From Myotis daubentonii (lineage: Eukaryota; Chordata; Mammalia; Chiroptera; Vespertilionidae): a stretch of DNA of 64,000 bases. Below are positions 35,590-50,425 of the stretch, one piece after another. Below the pieces are notes generated by a model. That model did not search any database and was not told the origin of the DNA. It saw nothing but the letters and a program-made list of their open reading frames with translations. Positions within the stretch are counted from its first letter, which is position 1, and each line of letters starts with the position of its first letter. A program made the translations under genes and the position numbers. The stretch is taken from positions 61,206,787 through 61,270,786 of the forward strand of contig NC_081842.1 in NCBI RefSeq assembly GCF_963259705.1, given 5' to 3'.

Positions 35590-36090
35590 TCGTATAGGCG
35601 CTATCATATGCTGCTGGTGGGAGCATGAGTTAGAACAATCTTTTTGTGGGGCAATTTGGTAGTGTCTATTGAAATGTAAAATTCACATACCTTATTCACC
35701 GCTAGGAATTTATTCTCAGCAGCACAACCAGGGCGTGTGTAAAATATACTGATTGCAGCACCGCTAGTTATAGAAAAACACACTGGTGCCCTAACCGGGT
35801 TGGCTCAGTGGATAGAGCATCGGCCTGCAGACTGAAAGGTCCCAGGTTCAATTCCGATCAAGGGCATGTACCTTAGTTGCGGGCACATTCCCAGTAGGAG
35901 GTGTGCAGGAGGCAGCTGATCAATGTTTCTCTCTCATCGATATTTCTAGCTCTCTATCCCTCTCTCTCTTCCTCTCTGTAAAGAATCAATAAAATATGTT
36001 TAAAAAACACACACACACTGGAAACTAGCTAAATGCTTATCGAAGAGGGTACTGGTTTAAAAAATTATACTGCAATCATATAATGGGAAA
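35590..36090 (+). repeat. Old L1 3' end, split by a SINE
   Basis: GCTGGTGGGAGCATGAGTTAG, TGGGGCAATTTGGTAGTG, TAGGAATTTATTCTCAGC and, after the SINE, CTGGAAACTAGCTAAATGC are eroded L1 3'-terminal landmarks. Confidence 0.65.
35787..36010 (+). repeat. Ves SINE, plus
   Basis: GCCCTAACCGGGTTGGCTCAG, GGTTCAATTCCGATC, GCTGATCAATGTTTCTCTC, AATCAATAAAATATG tail. Flanked by ACACACTGG copies. Antisense in the last CFAP91 intron. Confidence 0.93.
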
Positions 36091-36840
36091 ATAAGATATT
36101 TCTTTGTTCTCTTCAAATCCATGAGAACCCCACCTTTCCTTTATCCTGGTTAAATGGCCTTAAATACTACACTTCTCTTAAACATGTCCAGAATCCCCCT
36201 TAATAACTCTGACACCTACTAAGATGTTATTTCACTTTAAGTATTGACCTCTGGTTGCACCCCTCCCTCTGGGATCGGGTCTGTCACCAATAGTCTGAAA
36301 GCTCCAAAAGAATATTCTTTTTTTAAGACACACTTTTTCCTCCTTATCTGTTGACTAAAAGCATCAATCTTCCAAAACATCCGCTGTTGACAGGTGACAT
36401 CTGAGGGTATTTACTCTGCCATAGGGATCTGGCAGCCACTGGAGGCATCCGTGACACAGGGGGGCAGCAGAGCAGCGTCAGACCCTTCAGGCACCCCGCT
36501 TTCAACAGTCACCTGCACGTGCCCTGCCTCCACGGGCTGCTTCATTTTGAAAATCCCGCATATTCTCAACATTTACTTTATGTTTTTAAAAAATCAAATC
36601 AAAAAGTACACCTCTTCTGGAACTTGGGAGCTCCCTCGCAAAGGAGGGTTGGCTCTTGATGCTCAGCCACGCTTATTAGGACTTTGCCCATCTACACTAG
36701 AGGTGAGTATATCTGGAATCAGCAGGAAGAGGACTGGACAGGCTCTGAAATAAGAAAGCTCAGTGATTCTCCTTCAGAAATCTCCCCATACCTCTGCTCA
36801 GTTTTAAATCTCTGGGATATTGAAAGAGTTTATCTTTTTA

Positions 36841-37251
<411 letters not shown>

Positions 37252-37461
37252 CTAAAGTAAGTAATGTAAAAGCCAACCAGACTGCAGAGACTTCTACTCC
37301 CAGTGCTCCCACCATGCACAGGGATAGGCATGTTAGCTTCTAAAGCATTATGCTAATAAAACAATGGGCACTGAAGCATGAGCTACATATTTGTGTTTCC
37401 TTGGTGGTGAACTCTTAAGCTCCTGAAAAGTACATGTAAGTAACAGCAAGTGGGCTATCTA

Positions 37462-37737
<276 letters not shown>

Positions 37738-38833
37738 TCAGTTTGTTAAGTCCCTTCTTTGATTGTTCCTTTTTTCTACTATCTAGACCATTTGTTTCTA
37801 ACCCACCTTTCTACCCATACTAGGCAGCCCCCTCCCATCTAACCCATTTTAGAATTGTGGATTTTCCTCGGGGGTGGACACTACACATTGCAGAAAGATC
37901 CTGGATCCCGGCTATGTTCTTACCCACAGCATGTCTTGTCACACTACCTAACTGTGGCAGAGACTAAGGTATTTCCCAATGTCCTTCCTCTTCAGTAACA
38001 GAACCTCTGGATTTTAGCTGAGCCAATAGGTCCCTAGAACAGACTGCATTTCCTAGCACCCATAGTTCTAGCCAAGGGAAAACCTGCATAAGTGATGCAG
38101 GCACCTTCCAGAACAGATTGTTAAAAGGAAAGACCTAGCTTTATTTTTTTTTCCTTTTCCCTTCCTCATTTCATGGGGACATAATGCTGGAGCACCAGAA
38201 GTCATCTTAAACTGCCATGAAGGCCAGGCCTTAGGGACAGAAAAGCAGAAAGCTAGAGGAATCCTGGATCTTTGATGAACTTTCTGAACCATCTTATCCA
38301 TCTACATTGCTTCTTTTTACAGCTTTCTTCAAACTGTGAAACAGAATACACATGCAGAAAAGTGCGGAGTGCATGAATGAACAGTGTAACGAAACAGAGG
38401 AAAGCCAGCACCCACCAGCCACTGCCAGTATCCCAGAAGACTGCAGCGGGTTCTTCCTGACCACAGTCCCCTTCCCCTCTCACAATTTTACAGCAAACGT
38501 TTTCCTTTTCTTATAGTTTTACTCCCTAAGTAGGAACCATAGTAATAGTTTAGTTTTGCCTGTTTTACAGGTAGACACACAGGAGGCATCACGTGCAGCA
38601 TCCTTAGTTTTGTATGCTTTCTATCTCAACAGATTTTCAGTTTCTTGGGAGAAGGGTACTTTTTTATTTCATGTCTGGATATTTCTGTGTATCTTGGGAC
38701 TCCGTAATAACTCAGCATGTTTCTTGACTGGCACTATACCTACCTGTAAAACACCAAATCCATAACTTTGAATCCCTGTATGTTCCCTGCGAGAGACCCC
38801 AATGACCAGATTAATTCAGTGTCAACCAACCAA

Positions 38834-39211
38834 TCTATAATAATAAAAGGTAATATGCTAATTAGACCAGACAACCTTCTGGACATCCTTCCAGAAGACC
38901 TTCAGGACGAAGCAGGGGCTGGGAGAGAAGCCTCAGTCCCGGGTGCCCGCTGGTGGCCAGAGGGAAGCCCAGGTCCTAGGTGCCGGAGGGAAGCCAGTAC
39001 TGGCAGCTGGGGGAAGGAAGGCCTACTCTTGCATGAATTTCATGCATCAGGCCTCAATAAAAGTGTAATATGCTAATTAGACCAGACGTCCTTCCAGATG
39101 ACCTTCCAGACGAAGCTGGGGCTGCAAGGGAAGCCCAGATCCTGGGTGCCTGTTGGCAGCCGGGGGAAGGAAGGCCTACTCTTGCATGAATTTTGTGTAA
39201 CGGGCCTCTAG
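38834..39211 (+). mobile_element. Two fused HeliBats (H10, H11)
   Basis: H10 starts after host A with TCTATAATAATAAAAGGTAATATGC and runs to GGCCTC at 39055. H11 follows with AATAAAAGTGTAATATGCTAATTAG, lacking its first bases, and ends GGGCCTCTAG at 39211. Both bodies carry CAGCTGGGGGAAGGAAGGCC. Antisense within the CFAP91 W8-W9 intron. Confidence 0.88.
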
Positions 39212-39613
39212 TCAAAATATATTTGCCCAATGTCTACTGTGCACAGTGATCTATTCTGGTGGGATGGAAGGCACCATGGGATGTACAACATGCCTGCTCT
39301 AGGGAGCCCAGAGTCTTACCGGGAATCAAGTTGAACCTATGGAATAATTAGCTGAGTTTTATAATAGTCCAGGGTTGGGAAGTTTACTGTGTTCCACCTG
39401 TAGTAACACATATACTTGTGTGTTTCTGTATATCTTTATAAATGTGTAAGGTTCTGGTCACATGTGCTTGTATGTGCATGAGTTAATAAGGAAATAGGTG
39501 GCTAAATGTGTGTCTGTGTAGGATCTCAATATATATTTGTTGAATACAATGAAAAATACAAAAAAAAATGCATTTCATTTCTTCAGTTTCCTTTGGTTTG
39601 ACTCTGCTCCTTA

Positions 39614-39889
<276 letters not shown>

Positions 39890-40191
39890 TTAAGGATACA
39901 AATTCCGCTAAAAATGGGGATTAATAAGGAGGGATGTTGGGTTACCCAGAACCATTGACAGTCACTTTATTTTCAGACTGCACTTGGTTTTTATTAGGAA
40001 TATTATCTCTAGATTGGCCCCATTCGAGGGTTCTGTCACTAGGAAAACTTATGATACAATCTTAGACATGAGAAAGTAGATTGCTCCGTCAGTCACTGAC
40101 GGCTTATAGTCCTCAAGTTATAAAGAGGATTTAGCAAAGAATTCTGTTAGCGTCTACACAGAATGCATTTTTTTTTTTAATTTCAAGTTTA

Positions 40192-40451
40192 GCACTAGTC
40201 AGTTTGGCTCAGTGGATAGAGTGTTGACCCAGGGACTGAAGAATTCGCAGGTTTGATTCCAGTCAAGGGCACATACCTGGGTTGCAGGCTCGAGCCCGAT
40301 CCTGGTCAGGGCATGAGGAGGCAATCAACCAATGTGTCTCTCTCACTTCAATGTTCCTCTCCCTGTGTATCTCCCCCTCTCTTCCACTCTCTCTAAAAAT
40401 TAATGGAAATATATGCTTGGGTGAGGATTAACAATAACAAAAAAAGAGCTA
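40192..40451 (+). repeat. Ves SINE, older tail subtype
   Basis: AGCACTAGTCAGTTTGGCTC, TTTGATTCCAGTCAAGG, tail ATATGCTTGGGTGAGGATTAA then AACAATAAC. Similar AATTTCAA-TTTA flanks. Confidence 0.85.
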
Positions 40452-40463
40452 AATTTCAATTTT

Positions 40464-40635
40464 AAAAAATATTTTTTTACTGATTTCAGAGAGGAAGGGA
40501 GAAGGAGAGAGAATCATTGATTGGCTGCCTCTGGCACACTCCAAACTGAGGATTGAGCCTACAACCCAAGTATGTGCTCTGACCGAGAATCCTGGTTCCT
40601 AGGTCGACGCTCAACCACTGAGCCATGCCAGCTGG
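40464..40635 (-). repeat. Ves SINE, minus
   Basis: TTACTGATTTCAGAGAGGAAGG ... CCACTGAGCCATGCCAGCTGG. TCAATTTTA on both sides (40455-40463, 40636-40644). Confidence 0.85.
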
Positions 40636-40769
40636 GCTCAATTTTAGCCAAATAAAGTGCTATGTCTTCCAAGACAGAAAGAAAAATGTCAAGGGTTTTA
40701 TTAAAGATAGCAATGGAGTTTAACAAAATAGAATCTCCTAGAAATTCACTGATACCTTTTTAATTTCTT

Positions 40770-40987
40770 TTTTTAAAATATATTTTATTGATTTTTTACA
40801 GAGAGGAAGGGGGAGAGAGAGAGAGTTAGAAACATTGATGAGAGAGAAACACCAATCAGCTGCCTCCTGCACATCTCCTACTGGGGATGTGCCCGCAACC
40901 CAGTTACATGCCCTTGACCGGAATCGAACCTGGGCCCTTTCAGTCTGCAGGCCGACGCTCTATCCACTGAGCCAAACCAGTTTCGGC
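40770..40987 (-). repeat. Ves SINE, minus, 16-bp target duplication
   Basis: Reverse Ves with GAATCGAACCTGGG and CACTGAGCCAAACCAG. Perfect ACCTTTTTAATTTCTT on both sides (40754-40769, 40988-41003). Confidence 0.94.
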
Positions 40988-41003
40988 ACCTTTTTAATTT
41001 CTT

Positions 41004-43376
<2,373 letters not shown>

Positions 43377-43831
43377 TCAAAGAGAGACTTGCAAACTAGC
43401 ATCCCTTGTGTCAGGCCCTCGGGCTCCCAAGCAGTGACTTATGACGAGAGGGTTCTGCTCCACCTTTTGGGACTACAGAGCCAGTGTGTCCCACAGAGCG
43501 AGGTCAGCCCTCTTAAGGCACCCGGGCCGCTCAGGCAGAGAAGGAGGGAGCTTAGCTACCAGTTAGCTGTTTACACGGTTTCTTAAAATGCCTTTCAAAG
43601 GCAAGGGGACCGCTACAGGGTCATATTAAGAAACTTGAACTTCCCCTCATTTCCTGTGCTCCTTAATCCCTAAGAAAGCTGGGGATGGTATATTTCATGG
43701 CTATATTTCCTTTTCCTATAGATCTGCCCCTGGTTTGTAATACACAATGTGCTGTCTTCATGAAGTGAGGCAATTCTCCTGGGAAATACCAAAAGGAGAG
43801 TAAAGAATAATGCTGAACATAAAATGCTCAC

Positions 43832-43936
43832 CCGGCTTCCCTGGACTTGCTCTTCATAACTGAGTCTTTTAGGAGCTATAACTGTCTGGGGAGAAATAAC
43901 TTTTAGCTGGGGCTTTATATCAGTCCACTTTGTAAA
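43832..43936 (-). CDS. Candidate alternative cassette exon of CFAP91 (unconfirmed)
   Basis: 105 nt (35 open codons) between W6 and W7. It has a strong donor (CCGG followed by GTGAGC) and an acceptor AACACTCAG about 13 nt after a TTATTTCTACTGCCAG tract. Both flanking exons join in phase 0 and this segment is also phase 0-0, so inclusion would add FTKWTDIKPQLK...SYEEQVQGSR without breaking the frame. I do not recall this segment in human CFAP91, where W6 and W7 equivalents are contiguous. With the stronger acceptor 13 nt upstream the exon is 118 nt and would shift the frame. It may be a chance open frame. Confidence 0.3.
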
Positions 43937-44704
43937 CTGAGTGTTTGCTCTGGCAGTAGAAATAATGTAAGGCTTCACAGGCAGGAAGACCAGAGTTGAA
44001 TTTGCTGGTAATTAACATACTCTCTCTCAGACTTACATTACTTGCCTATAATATAGGGTAAGTGGTAGGGAAAAAAATGAGAAGATATATGTAGAATAAA
44101 AAATGTATAATGTGGGCATTGAGTAGGGGTTCAGACTGTAGTTTTTATTTAGTTATTTCATTTATTATTCAGGTATTGCCAGCTAAGTACAGCTCAAATA
44201 GTTGTGTTATGACTTTGTGGAAAATTAGGGAATCCACTTGGTCGGTGATATTTTAATGATCAAAATTCAGGTAAGAAAATTGCCGGATTTAGCAATTCCA
44301 GGATGACATTATTGTCACACTGTCTTGGCTACAACTGTAGCAAACAGCAGGCAGGTTATTCCTCTCCTTGACACTGTGTCACCCATCTGGACAATCTATG
44401 GCAGTAGAAGGGAATGGGTAGGTAATTCAAGAGTAGAGTTCCAAAGAACACAGACAACAGTGTGGTGATGGCCAGAGGGAAGGTGGGGCGAGGGCTGGGT
44501 GGAGGCGGGCAAAGGAGGAGGAGAATGAGGACATCTGTAATAGTATAAAAAATAAAAATAAAGTAAAACACACACAGGAAAAAAAAGAAAGAGTGTAGTT
44601 CCATAGGACAGAGGTGAATTCACCCCAAGGAACCAAGCACATGCACATTCTGTGAATCTGTATTCAGAGGAGAAGCACATGGCCAGTGGTTGGACCCTAC
44701 ACAC

Positions 44705-44776
44705 CACATTCTGAACGACTCTGCCCCGGAGTAACTTTTGAAGGAAGATAACAGCCTTTTCTATATCTTCTTCTTC
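44705..44776 (-). CDS. CFAP91: CFAP91 coding exon W6 (72 nt)
   Basis: A small exon, 24 codons, phase 0 both sides, too short to be obvious as an open frame. Acceptor TTCTTTTAG before GAAGAAGAAG; donor AATGTG followed by GTGTGT. Residues 260-283 begin EEEDIEKAVIFLQKLLRGR. The IxxLQxxLRGR pattern resembles an IQ-type calmodulin-binding helix, which fits the known membership of the calmodulin- and spoke-associated complex; the IQ reading is my inference. Confidence 0.92.
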
Positions 44777-45191
44777 CTAAAAGAACAAAGGGAGAACCAA
44801 GCAGCTTGAGAACAGCAGTCAGTATCAAATAATTTTTTAAAGAATTAGATCAAGCAAAAGAGACTGTGCCAGAAGGATTACATAGAAATAAATAATGGTC
44901 TCTACCTTCATTGAATATATAGTATTTTAAATGTTACTTACTGTATTATTAAACTTCATTATTATTTTTCATCATTAATATCTTTAACAAATCATATAAA
45001 AAGTAAAAAAAAAATCACCCACTGTCATACTATACCTATAATTTAAGCAATTTGCATTTTTGTATACTTCTTTCCAGCAAAATCATTCTTGAAGCTGAAA
45101 GTATTATTTACAGCATCCCTTTTGCAATAGTTTTTTCATGTTTGATCGTTAGGAGACAAAGGATACAGCTAATCTAGGTCAGAGTCTAGAG

Positions 45192-45403
45192 CAGTGATTC
45201 TCAACCTTCTGGCCCTTTAAATACAGTTCCTCATGTTGTGACCCAACCATAAAATTATTTTCGTTGCTACTTCATAACTGTAATGTTGCTACTGTTATGA
45301 ATCATAATGTAAATATCTGATATGTAGGATGGTCTTAGGCCACCCCTGTGAAAGTGTCGTTTGACCGCCAAAGGGGTCGCGACCCACAGGTTGAGAACCA
45401 CTG
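45192..45403 (+). mobile_element. SPIN non-autonomous hAT, copy 2, intact
   Basis: CAGTGATTCTCAACCTTCTGG ... CATGTTGTGACCCAACC ... GGTCGCGACCCACAGG ... GAGAACCACTG. Perfect 8-bp target duplication GTCTAGAG (45184-45191, 45404-45411) with the CTAG core known for SPIN. Intronic in CFAP91. Confidence 0.95.
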
Positions 45404-45524
45404 GTCTAGAGGAAGGTACTTCTCACAAAAATTTAGCAAAGCTGGTAAAATCAGAATATAGTAGACAAAATCAGCCATTTATAAAAATTACCTTTAATAA
45501 CTATGTGTCAAAAGCAAAAAGAGC

Positions 45525-45750
45525 AGCCCGGCTGGTGTTGCTCAGTGGTTGAGCATCTACCCATCAACCAAGAATTCCCTGGTTCGATTCCCAGTCAGGG
45601 CATATGCCTGGGTTGCAGGCTTGATCCCTGGTAGGGGGCATGCAGGAGGCAGCAGATCAATGTCTCTCACTTATCGATGTTTCTATCTCTCCCTCTCCCT
45701 TCCTCTCTCACTAAAATCAATAAATACATTTATAAAAAAAACCACCAACA
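45525..45750 (+). repeat. Ves SINE, plus
   Basis: GCCCGGCTGGTGTTGCTCAG, B box GGTTCGATTCCCAG, GCAGGAGGCAGCAGATC, AAATCAATAAATACATTTAT tail. Confidence 0.9.
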
Positions 45751-45966
45751 ACAGAAAAAGCAGATTGGGCAAATCTAATTAAGGCACCCCTGAATGCAAA
45801 AGAAAGCAACAGTAAAATCAGTGGCATTAACACGTGATAGATAATGTGTTAACCACCAGCAGTGGTGGTACAAGGTCTACAATGGGGGTATTGTCCAGAC
45901 CACGTCCTAGCCAGACAATGGGAGCTTTCCAGTCCCTCCACAGTTGGCCCATTAGAGGTGCTAGGG

Positions 45967-46182
45967 CAGTGATGGCGAACCTTTTGAGCTCAGCATGTCA
46001 GCATTTTGAAAAACCCTAATTTAACTCTGGTGTCGTGTCACATATAGAAATTTTTTGATATTTGCAACCATAGTAAAACAAAGACTTATATTTTTGATAT
46101 TTATTTTATATATTTAAATGCCATTTAACAAAGAAAAATCAGCCAAAAAAATGAGTTCGTGTGTCACCTCTGACACAGATTG
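45967..46182 (-). mobile_element. Non-autonomous hAT (family A), copy 3, one terminus lost
   Basis: Left terminus CAGTGATGGCGAACCTTTTG intact; right side stops after CTCTGACAC and lacks the TIR. GTGCTAGGG nevertheless occurs on both sides (45958-45966, 46182-46190), so the insertion boundaries are still marked. Confidence 0.85.
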
Positions 46183-46836
46183 TGCTAGGGAGCTGATCTG
46201 TCCACTGCCCTCCCTTTGACAAAGCACTACCTCCTGAATACAACCTGGCTTCTTGTGAGAATTGCCCTCTATGGGGAGATAATGGGCTGACCTACCATGA
46301 GGAACATCCTGATGCACCAGGCAGTTTTATTTCTCCCCATAAAGTAATACATTTGCATTCTGGCATCTCTAGCAGTTTGTTGTGGGTTTGTTTAGACTGG
46401 ATCAGCCTTAGCCAGTTCAGGTACCTTGCGCTCAAACTGAGTTTGGGATCTGTGAAGGTGAGATATGGCCCATTGAGCCAGTCCTACCTCAGAAGTCAGC
46501 CTTCCTCGCGACTTTCTAACATTTCATTCTTCTCTGTCATCAGCCACCTCTCCACTGGGTAGATAATTATAGTAGCTGATCATCATTCAATCCTTTTTTT
46601 TTTATTTGACACACATGAGGATTACCTTCTGATGCCTACTTTTCTTGGGAAAACTTTTTATTCTTTGTGTTTTATTTTTTTTAAAGGATTAGATTTCATT
46701 TCATCTCATTTTACTTGTTTTTGTGATTGTGTGTTCGATGTTTGAAAATAAGAATAAAGGCAACATAAATTAACACTGTTAAATTAGGCTTGTTTTTAAC
46801 TCAAACTATCCTAAGAATAAATGGACAGCAATGCTA

Positions 46837-47085
<249 letters not shown>

Positions 47086-47330
47086 CTATGGCTATGCTAG
47101 GACAGTTTGAACAATTCCAAACCAGGGTGCTTGTATCTCCCAAAGGATGCTGTGATATTCCTAAGGATAAATTAGCTACTGAATAAACATAGCACATATT
47201 CTATGTATATCCATTTAAATCAAATCCATCAGTGTATTAAAAATAATACACCTTGACCAAGATAGTTTTGTCCCAGGTATGCAAGGATACATTATAATTT
47301 GTAAAAATAAAACTTAAAAATAACCTACCT

Positions 47331-47545
47331 AGCCTGGCTGGCATGGCTCAGTGGTTGAGTATTGACCTATGAACCAGGCAGTCATGATTCAATTCCCGGT
47401 CAGGGCACATGCCAGGGTTGCAGGCTTGATCCCCAGTATGGGATGTGCAGGAGGCAGTCCATCAATGATTCTCTCTCATCATTGATGTTTCTATCCCTCT
47501 CCCTTCCTTTCTGAAATCAATAAAAATGTATTTTTTTAAAAAAAC
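47331..47545 (+). repeat. Ves SINE directly upstream of HAL1
   Basis: GCCTGGCTGGCATGGCTCAG, ATTCAATTCCCGG, CATCAATGATTCTCTCTC, AAATCAATAAAAATG tail. The HAL1 was inserted at its A-rich tail. Confidence 0.9.
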
Positions 47546-47557
47546 CAGCCAGAAACT

Positions 47558-49896
47558 GGAGAAACCAAGATGGCGGCATAGGTAAACACCGGAAATTGCT
47601 GCTTCGCACAACCACTTCAAAAATACAACTAAAAGACAAAACAGACATCATCCAGAACCACAGGAAGACTGGCCGAGTGGAAATCCTACAACTAGAAGGA
47701 AAGAGAAAAGCACACTGAGACTCAGAGGAGGTGCAGTGTGGAAGTAAAGTGCAGAGGTATGGAGGCGCGAGCGGAAAGAGCTAGCAACTGAGGATGCGGC
47801 CATCTTTTTCAATTGGGAGGGAGACACAAGCTCCTGACTGCTCTGAACGCCAGTTCCGGGCGAGTCTCTGGGGACCCAGACTCATACGGGGAGAAACTGG
47901 ACTGTCTTGCATCGGGCAGAACTTGAGGGAACTTTCTCTCAGAGGTGCTTGCAGCGATTACCGCGGAACAGTGAGAACCAGGACCTCTTAGGACAGGACT
48001 GAGGAGCAGCCATAGCTGCTTGCTCCACCCAATTGATTCCCCGATACCCCGCCCCACCCAAGCTGTGTGCAGAGGCTTTTGCATATGAATGCCCTGGCCC
48101 TTTGCAATCTAAAATTACCTAACTAACTGCAGCTGGGTCAGAGAGACCCAGAACATCCAAAAGAAGGCCCAAGGCCCCACAGCAGCTTGCATTGCTTCAC
48201 AGCTGGGCCTCATCTGGGCACCTCCAAACCCCAAACAAGGAAAAGGAATCTGCAGATCTCTCCATAGCTCCTGCTGGGTAGCCTCAGGAAGAGGCTAGAT
48301 TAGCACCTCCTTAGAGATCCAAGAGCCAGTGTACCCAGTGGTCATAGTGGGACCATCCAGATTACAACTCCTTAGATCCATAAGGGACACACCCAGGGGG
48401 CAGACTCAGTGAGCACCAAAGCCCCACTGAAGCAAGTCTTGCCCCAGAAGGGTGTCTTCAGCACAGAAGTTCTCCCACCATAGACACAGCTTATTCTCAC
48501 AGCCAATTGGCCTGGAGGCCAATTCCTCCCAGGGATACCTACAACAGTCAAGGCTTAACTACAACAAGACTGTGCACAAAGCCCACAAAGGGGTGCACCA
48601 AGAGTGTCCACCTCAGGTAATTGGGGAGGCTGAGCCACTGGGCCCTATAGGACACTTAGCACACAAAGCCACTCTACCAACACAGGGAAGCAGCCAAAAT
48701 GCAGAGACAAAGAAACAGGTCACAAATGACAGAAATGGAGGAAAGCAAACGACTGGATATAGAGTTCAAAACCACGGTTATAATGTTTTTCAAGAATTTT
48801 TTAGAAACCACCGATAAACTTAGTGAGACCCTTGAGGATATGAAAAAGGACCAACTAGAAATTAAGCATACACTGACTGAAATAAAAAAATATTATACAG
48901 AGATCCAACAGCAGACTAGAGGATCCCAACAATCAAGTCAAAGATTTGAAATACGAAGAAGCAAAAAACGCCCAACCGGAAGAACAAAAAGAAAAAAGAA
49001 TCCAAAAATATGAAGATAGTGTAAGGAGCCTCTGGGACAACTTCAAACGTACCAACATCCAAATTATAGGGGTGCCAGAAGAAGAGAGAGAGCAAGATAT
49101 TGAAAACCTATTTGAAGAAATAATGACAGAAAACTTCCCCCACCTGGTGAAAGAAATGGACTTACAGGTCCAGGATGCTCAGAGAACCCCAAACAAAAGG
49201 AATCCAAAGAGGACCACACCAAGACACATCATAATTAAAATGCCAAGAGCAAAAGACAAGAGAGAATCTTAAAAGCAGCAAGAGACAGAAACTCAGTTAC
49301 CTACAAGGGAGTACCCATACGACTGTCAGCTGATTTCTCAATAGAAACTATGCAGGCCAGAAGGGAGTGGCAAGAAATATTCAAAGTGATGAATGCCAAG
49401 AACCTACAACCAAGATTACTTTACCCAGCAAAGCTATCATTCAGAATTGAAGGTCAGATAAAGAGCTTCACAGATAAGAAAAAGCTAAAGGAGTTCATCA
49501 CCACCAAACCAGTATTATATGAAATGCTGAAAGGTATCCTTTAAGAAGAGGAAGAAGAAGAAAAAGGTAAAGATAAAAATTACGAACAACAAATACACAA
49601 GTGAATCGAAAAATCAAGTGAATAAATAATTTGATGAACAAAATAAACTGGTGAATATAATAGAATCAGGGGCATAGAAAGGGAGTGGACTGACAATTCT
49701 CGGGGGGAAAGGGGTTTGGGGGTGTGGGAAGAGACTGGACAAAAATCGTGCACCTATGGATGAGGACAGTGCGGTGGGGGGGGAGGGGGTAAGGGCAGAG
49801 GGTGGGGTGGGAACCTGGTGGAGTGGAGCTATGGGAGGGGGGGGGAGGGAAGGAACAACTGTAATAATCTGAATAAATATTTAATTAAAAAAATAC
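47558..49896 (+). mobile_element. HAL1 (half-L1) retroposon, complete ends
   Basis: 5' end GGAGAAACCAAGATGGCGGC (YY1-type L1 start), long 5' UTR to 48698, degraded L1 ORF1, then directly a 3' UTR with G-rich tracts (49692-49850) and AATAAATATTTAATTAAAAAAA. No ORF2 sequence exists between ORF1 and the tail, which defines HAL1. Target duplication CCAGAAACT (47549-47557, 49897-49905). Antisense in the CFAP91 W4-W5 intron. Confidence 0.9.
48699..49543 (+). pseudogene. HAL1 ORF1 (L1 ORF1p-like), two frameshifts
   Basis: Frame 1 from ATG 48699 gives the N-terminal coiled coil (LSETLEDMKKDQLEIKHTLT). About 48950 it shifts to a second frame: the RRM and linker region (NIQIIGVPEEEREQDIENLF, EEIMTENFPHLVKEMD, TPRHIIIKMPRAKDK). 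Near 49265 it shifts again to the C-terminal domain (RLSADFSIETMQARREWQEI, PRLLYPAKLSFRIEGQIKSF), ending at TAA 49542-49544. The order is that of L1 ORF1p, an RNA-binding nucleic-acid chaperone. It is inactive as it stands. Confidence 0.9.
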
Positions 49897-50251
49897 CCAG
49901 AAACTATAACTCTTCCTTAATACAATAATAACTTTAAAAGGAAAAGATTTTTCATAATTAGCTCAATAAATGCAGACAAAACATTTGATAAAATTCAACA
50001 GAAACACATGATTTAAAGCTTCAGTAAATTAAGAATGGAAGGGAACTTCCATACCCTCATAAGGAGTATTTAAAAAATCTTCCAAAAAGTGAGAGAATAA
50101 TGAACAGACTTCAGAATGGGCAAATGGAAGATGAGATAGGAAAGAAGCACATGGATATAGGTGAGTGATCGTTAAGGTCCTAATTTTTATCTGATTCTGT
50201 TACTAAGACCAACTGAACAAACAAGCATGCACGGGCCAGTGATAGACTAAA

Positions 50252-50425
50252 CCAGGGGGTCTCAACGTGTGGTTCCTGCAGCATCAGCGTCTCCTGAACC
50301 TTGTAAATGCCAGCACTCCAGCCCCACCGTGACCCACTGAATCAGCAACTTTGGGGCTGGGACCCAGCAAGGCGTTTTAATGAGCCCTCCAGGTGGTCCT
50401 GGTGGGTGATAAAGGTTGAGCACCA
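50252..50425. mobile_element. MER5-type hAT-Charlie relic
   Basis: CAGGGGGTCTCAACGTGTGG, GCAGCATCAGCGTCTCCTG, AATCAGCAACTTTGGGGCTGG and GAGCACCACTAT resemble MER5A/MER20-class ends. Confidence 0.6.

Noticed and set aside
36394..36753. 119-codon plus-strand frame in the last CFAP91 intron
   Set aside because: Antisense intronic, no recognisable domain, no supporting splice sites or codon bias.
38068..38301. MDKMVQKVHQRS frame as a CFAP91 terminal exon
   Set aside because: Resembles the human MVQKK segment by chance only; it lies out of order between W8 and W9, and the true last exon is at 33867-33976.
43670..43831. Downstream part of the 102-codon frame ending near 43670
   Set aside because: Lies beyond the strong donor at 43832; only 43832-43949 is a plausible exon.
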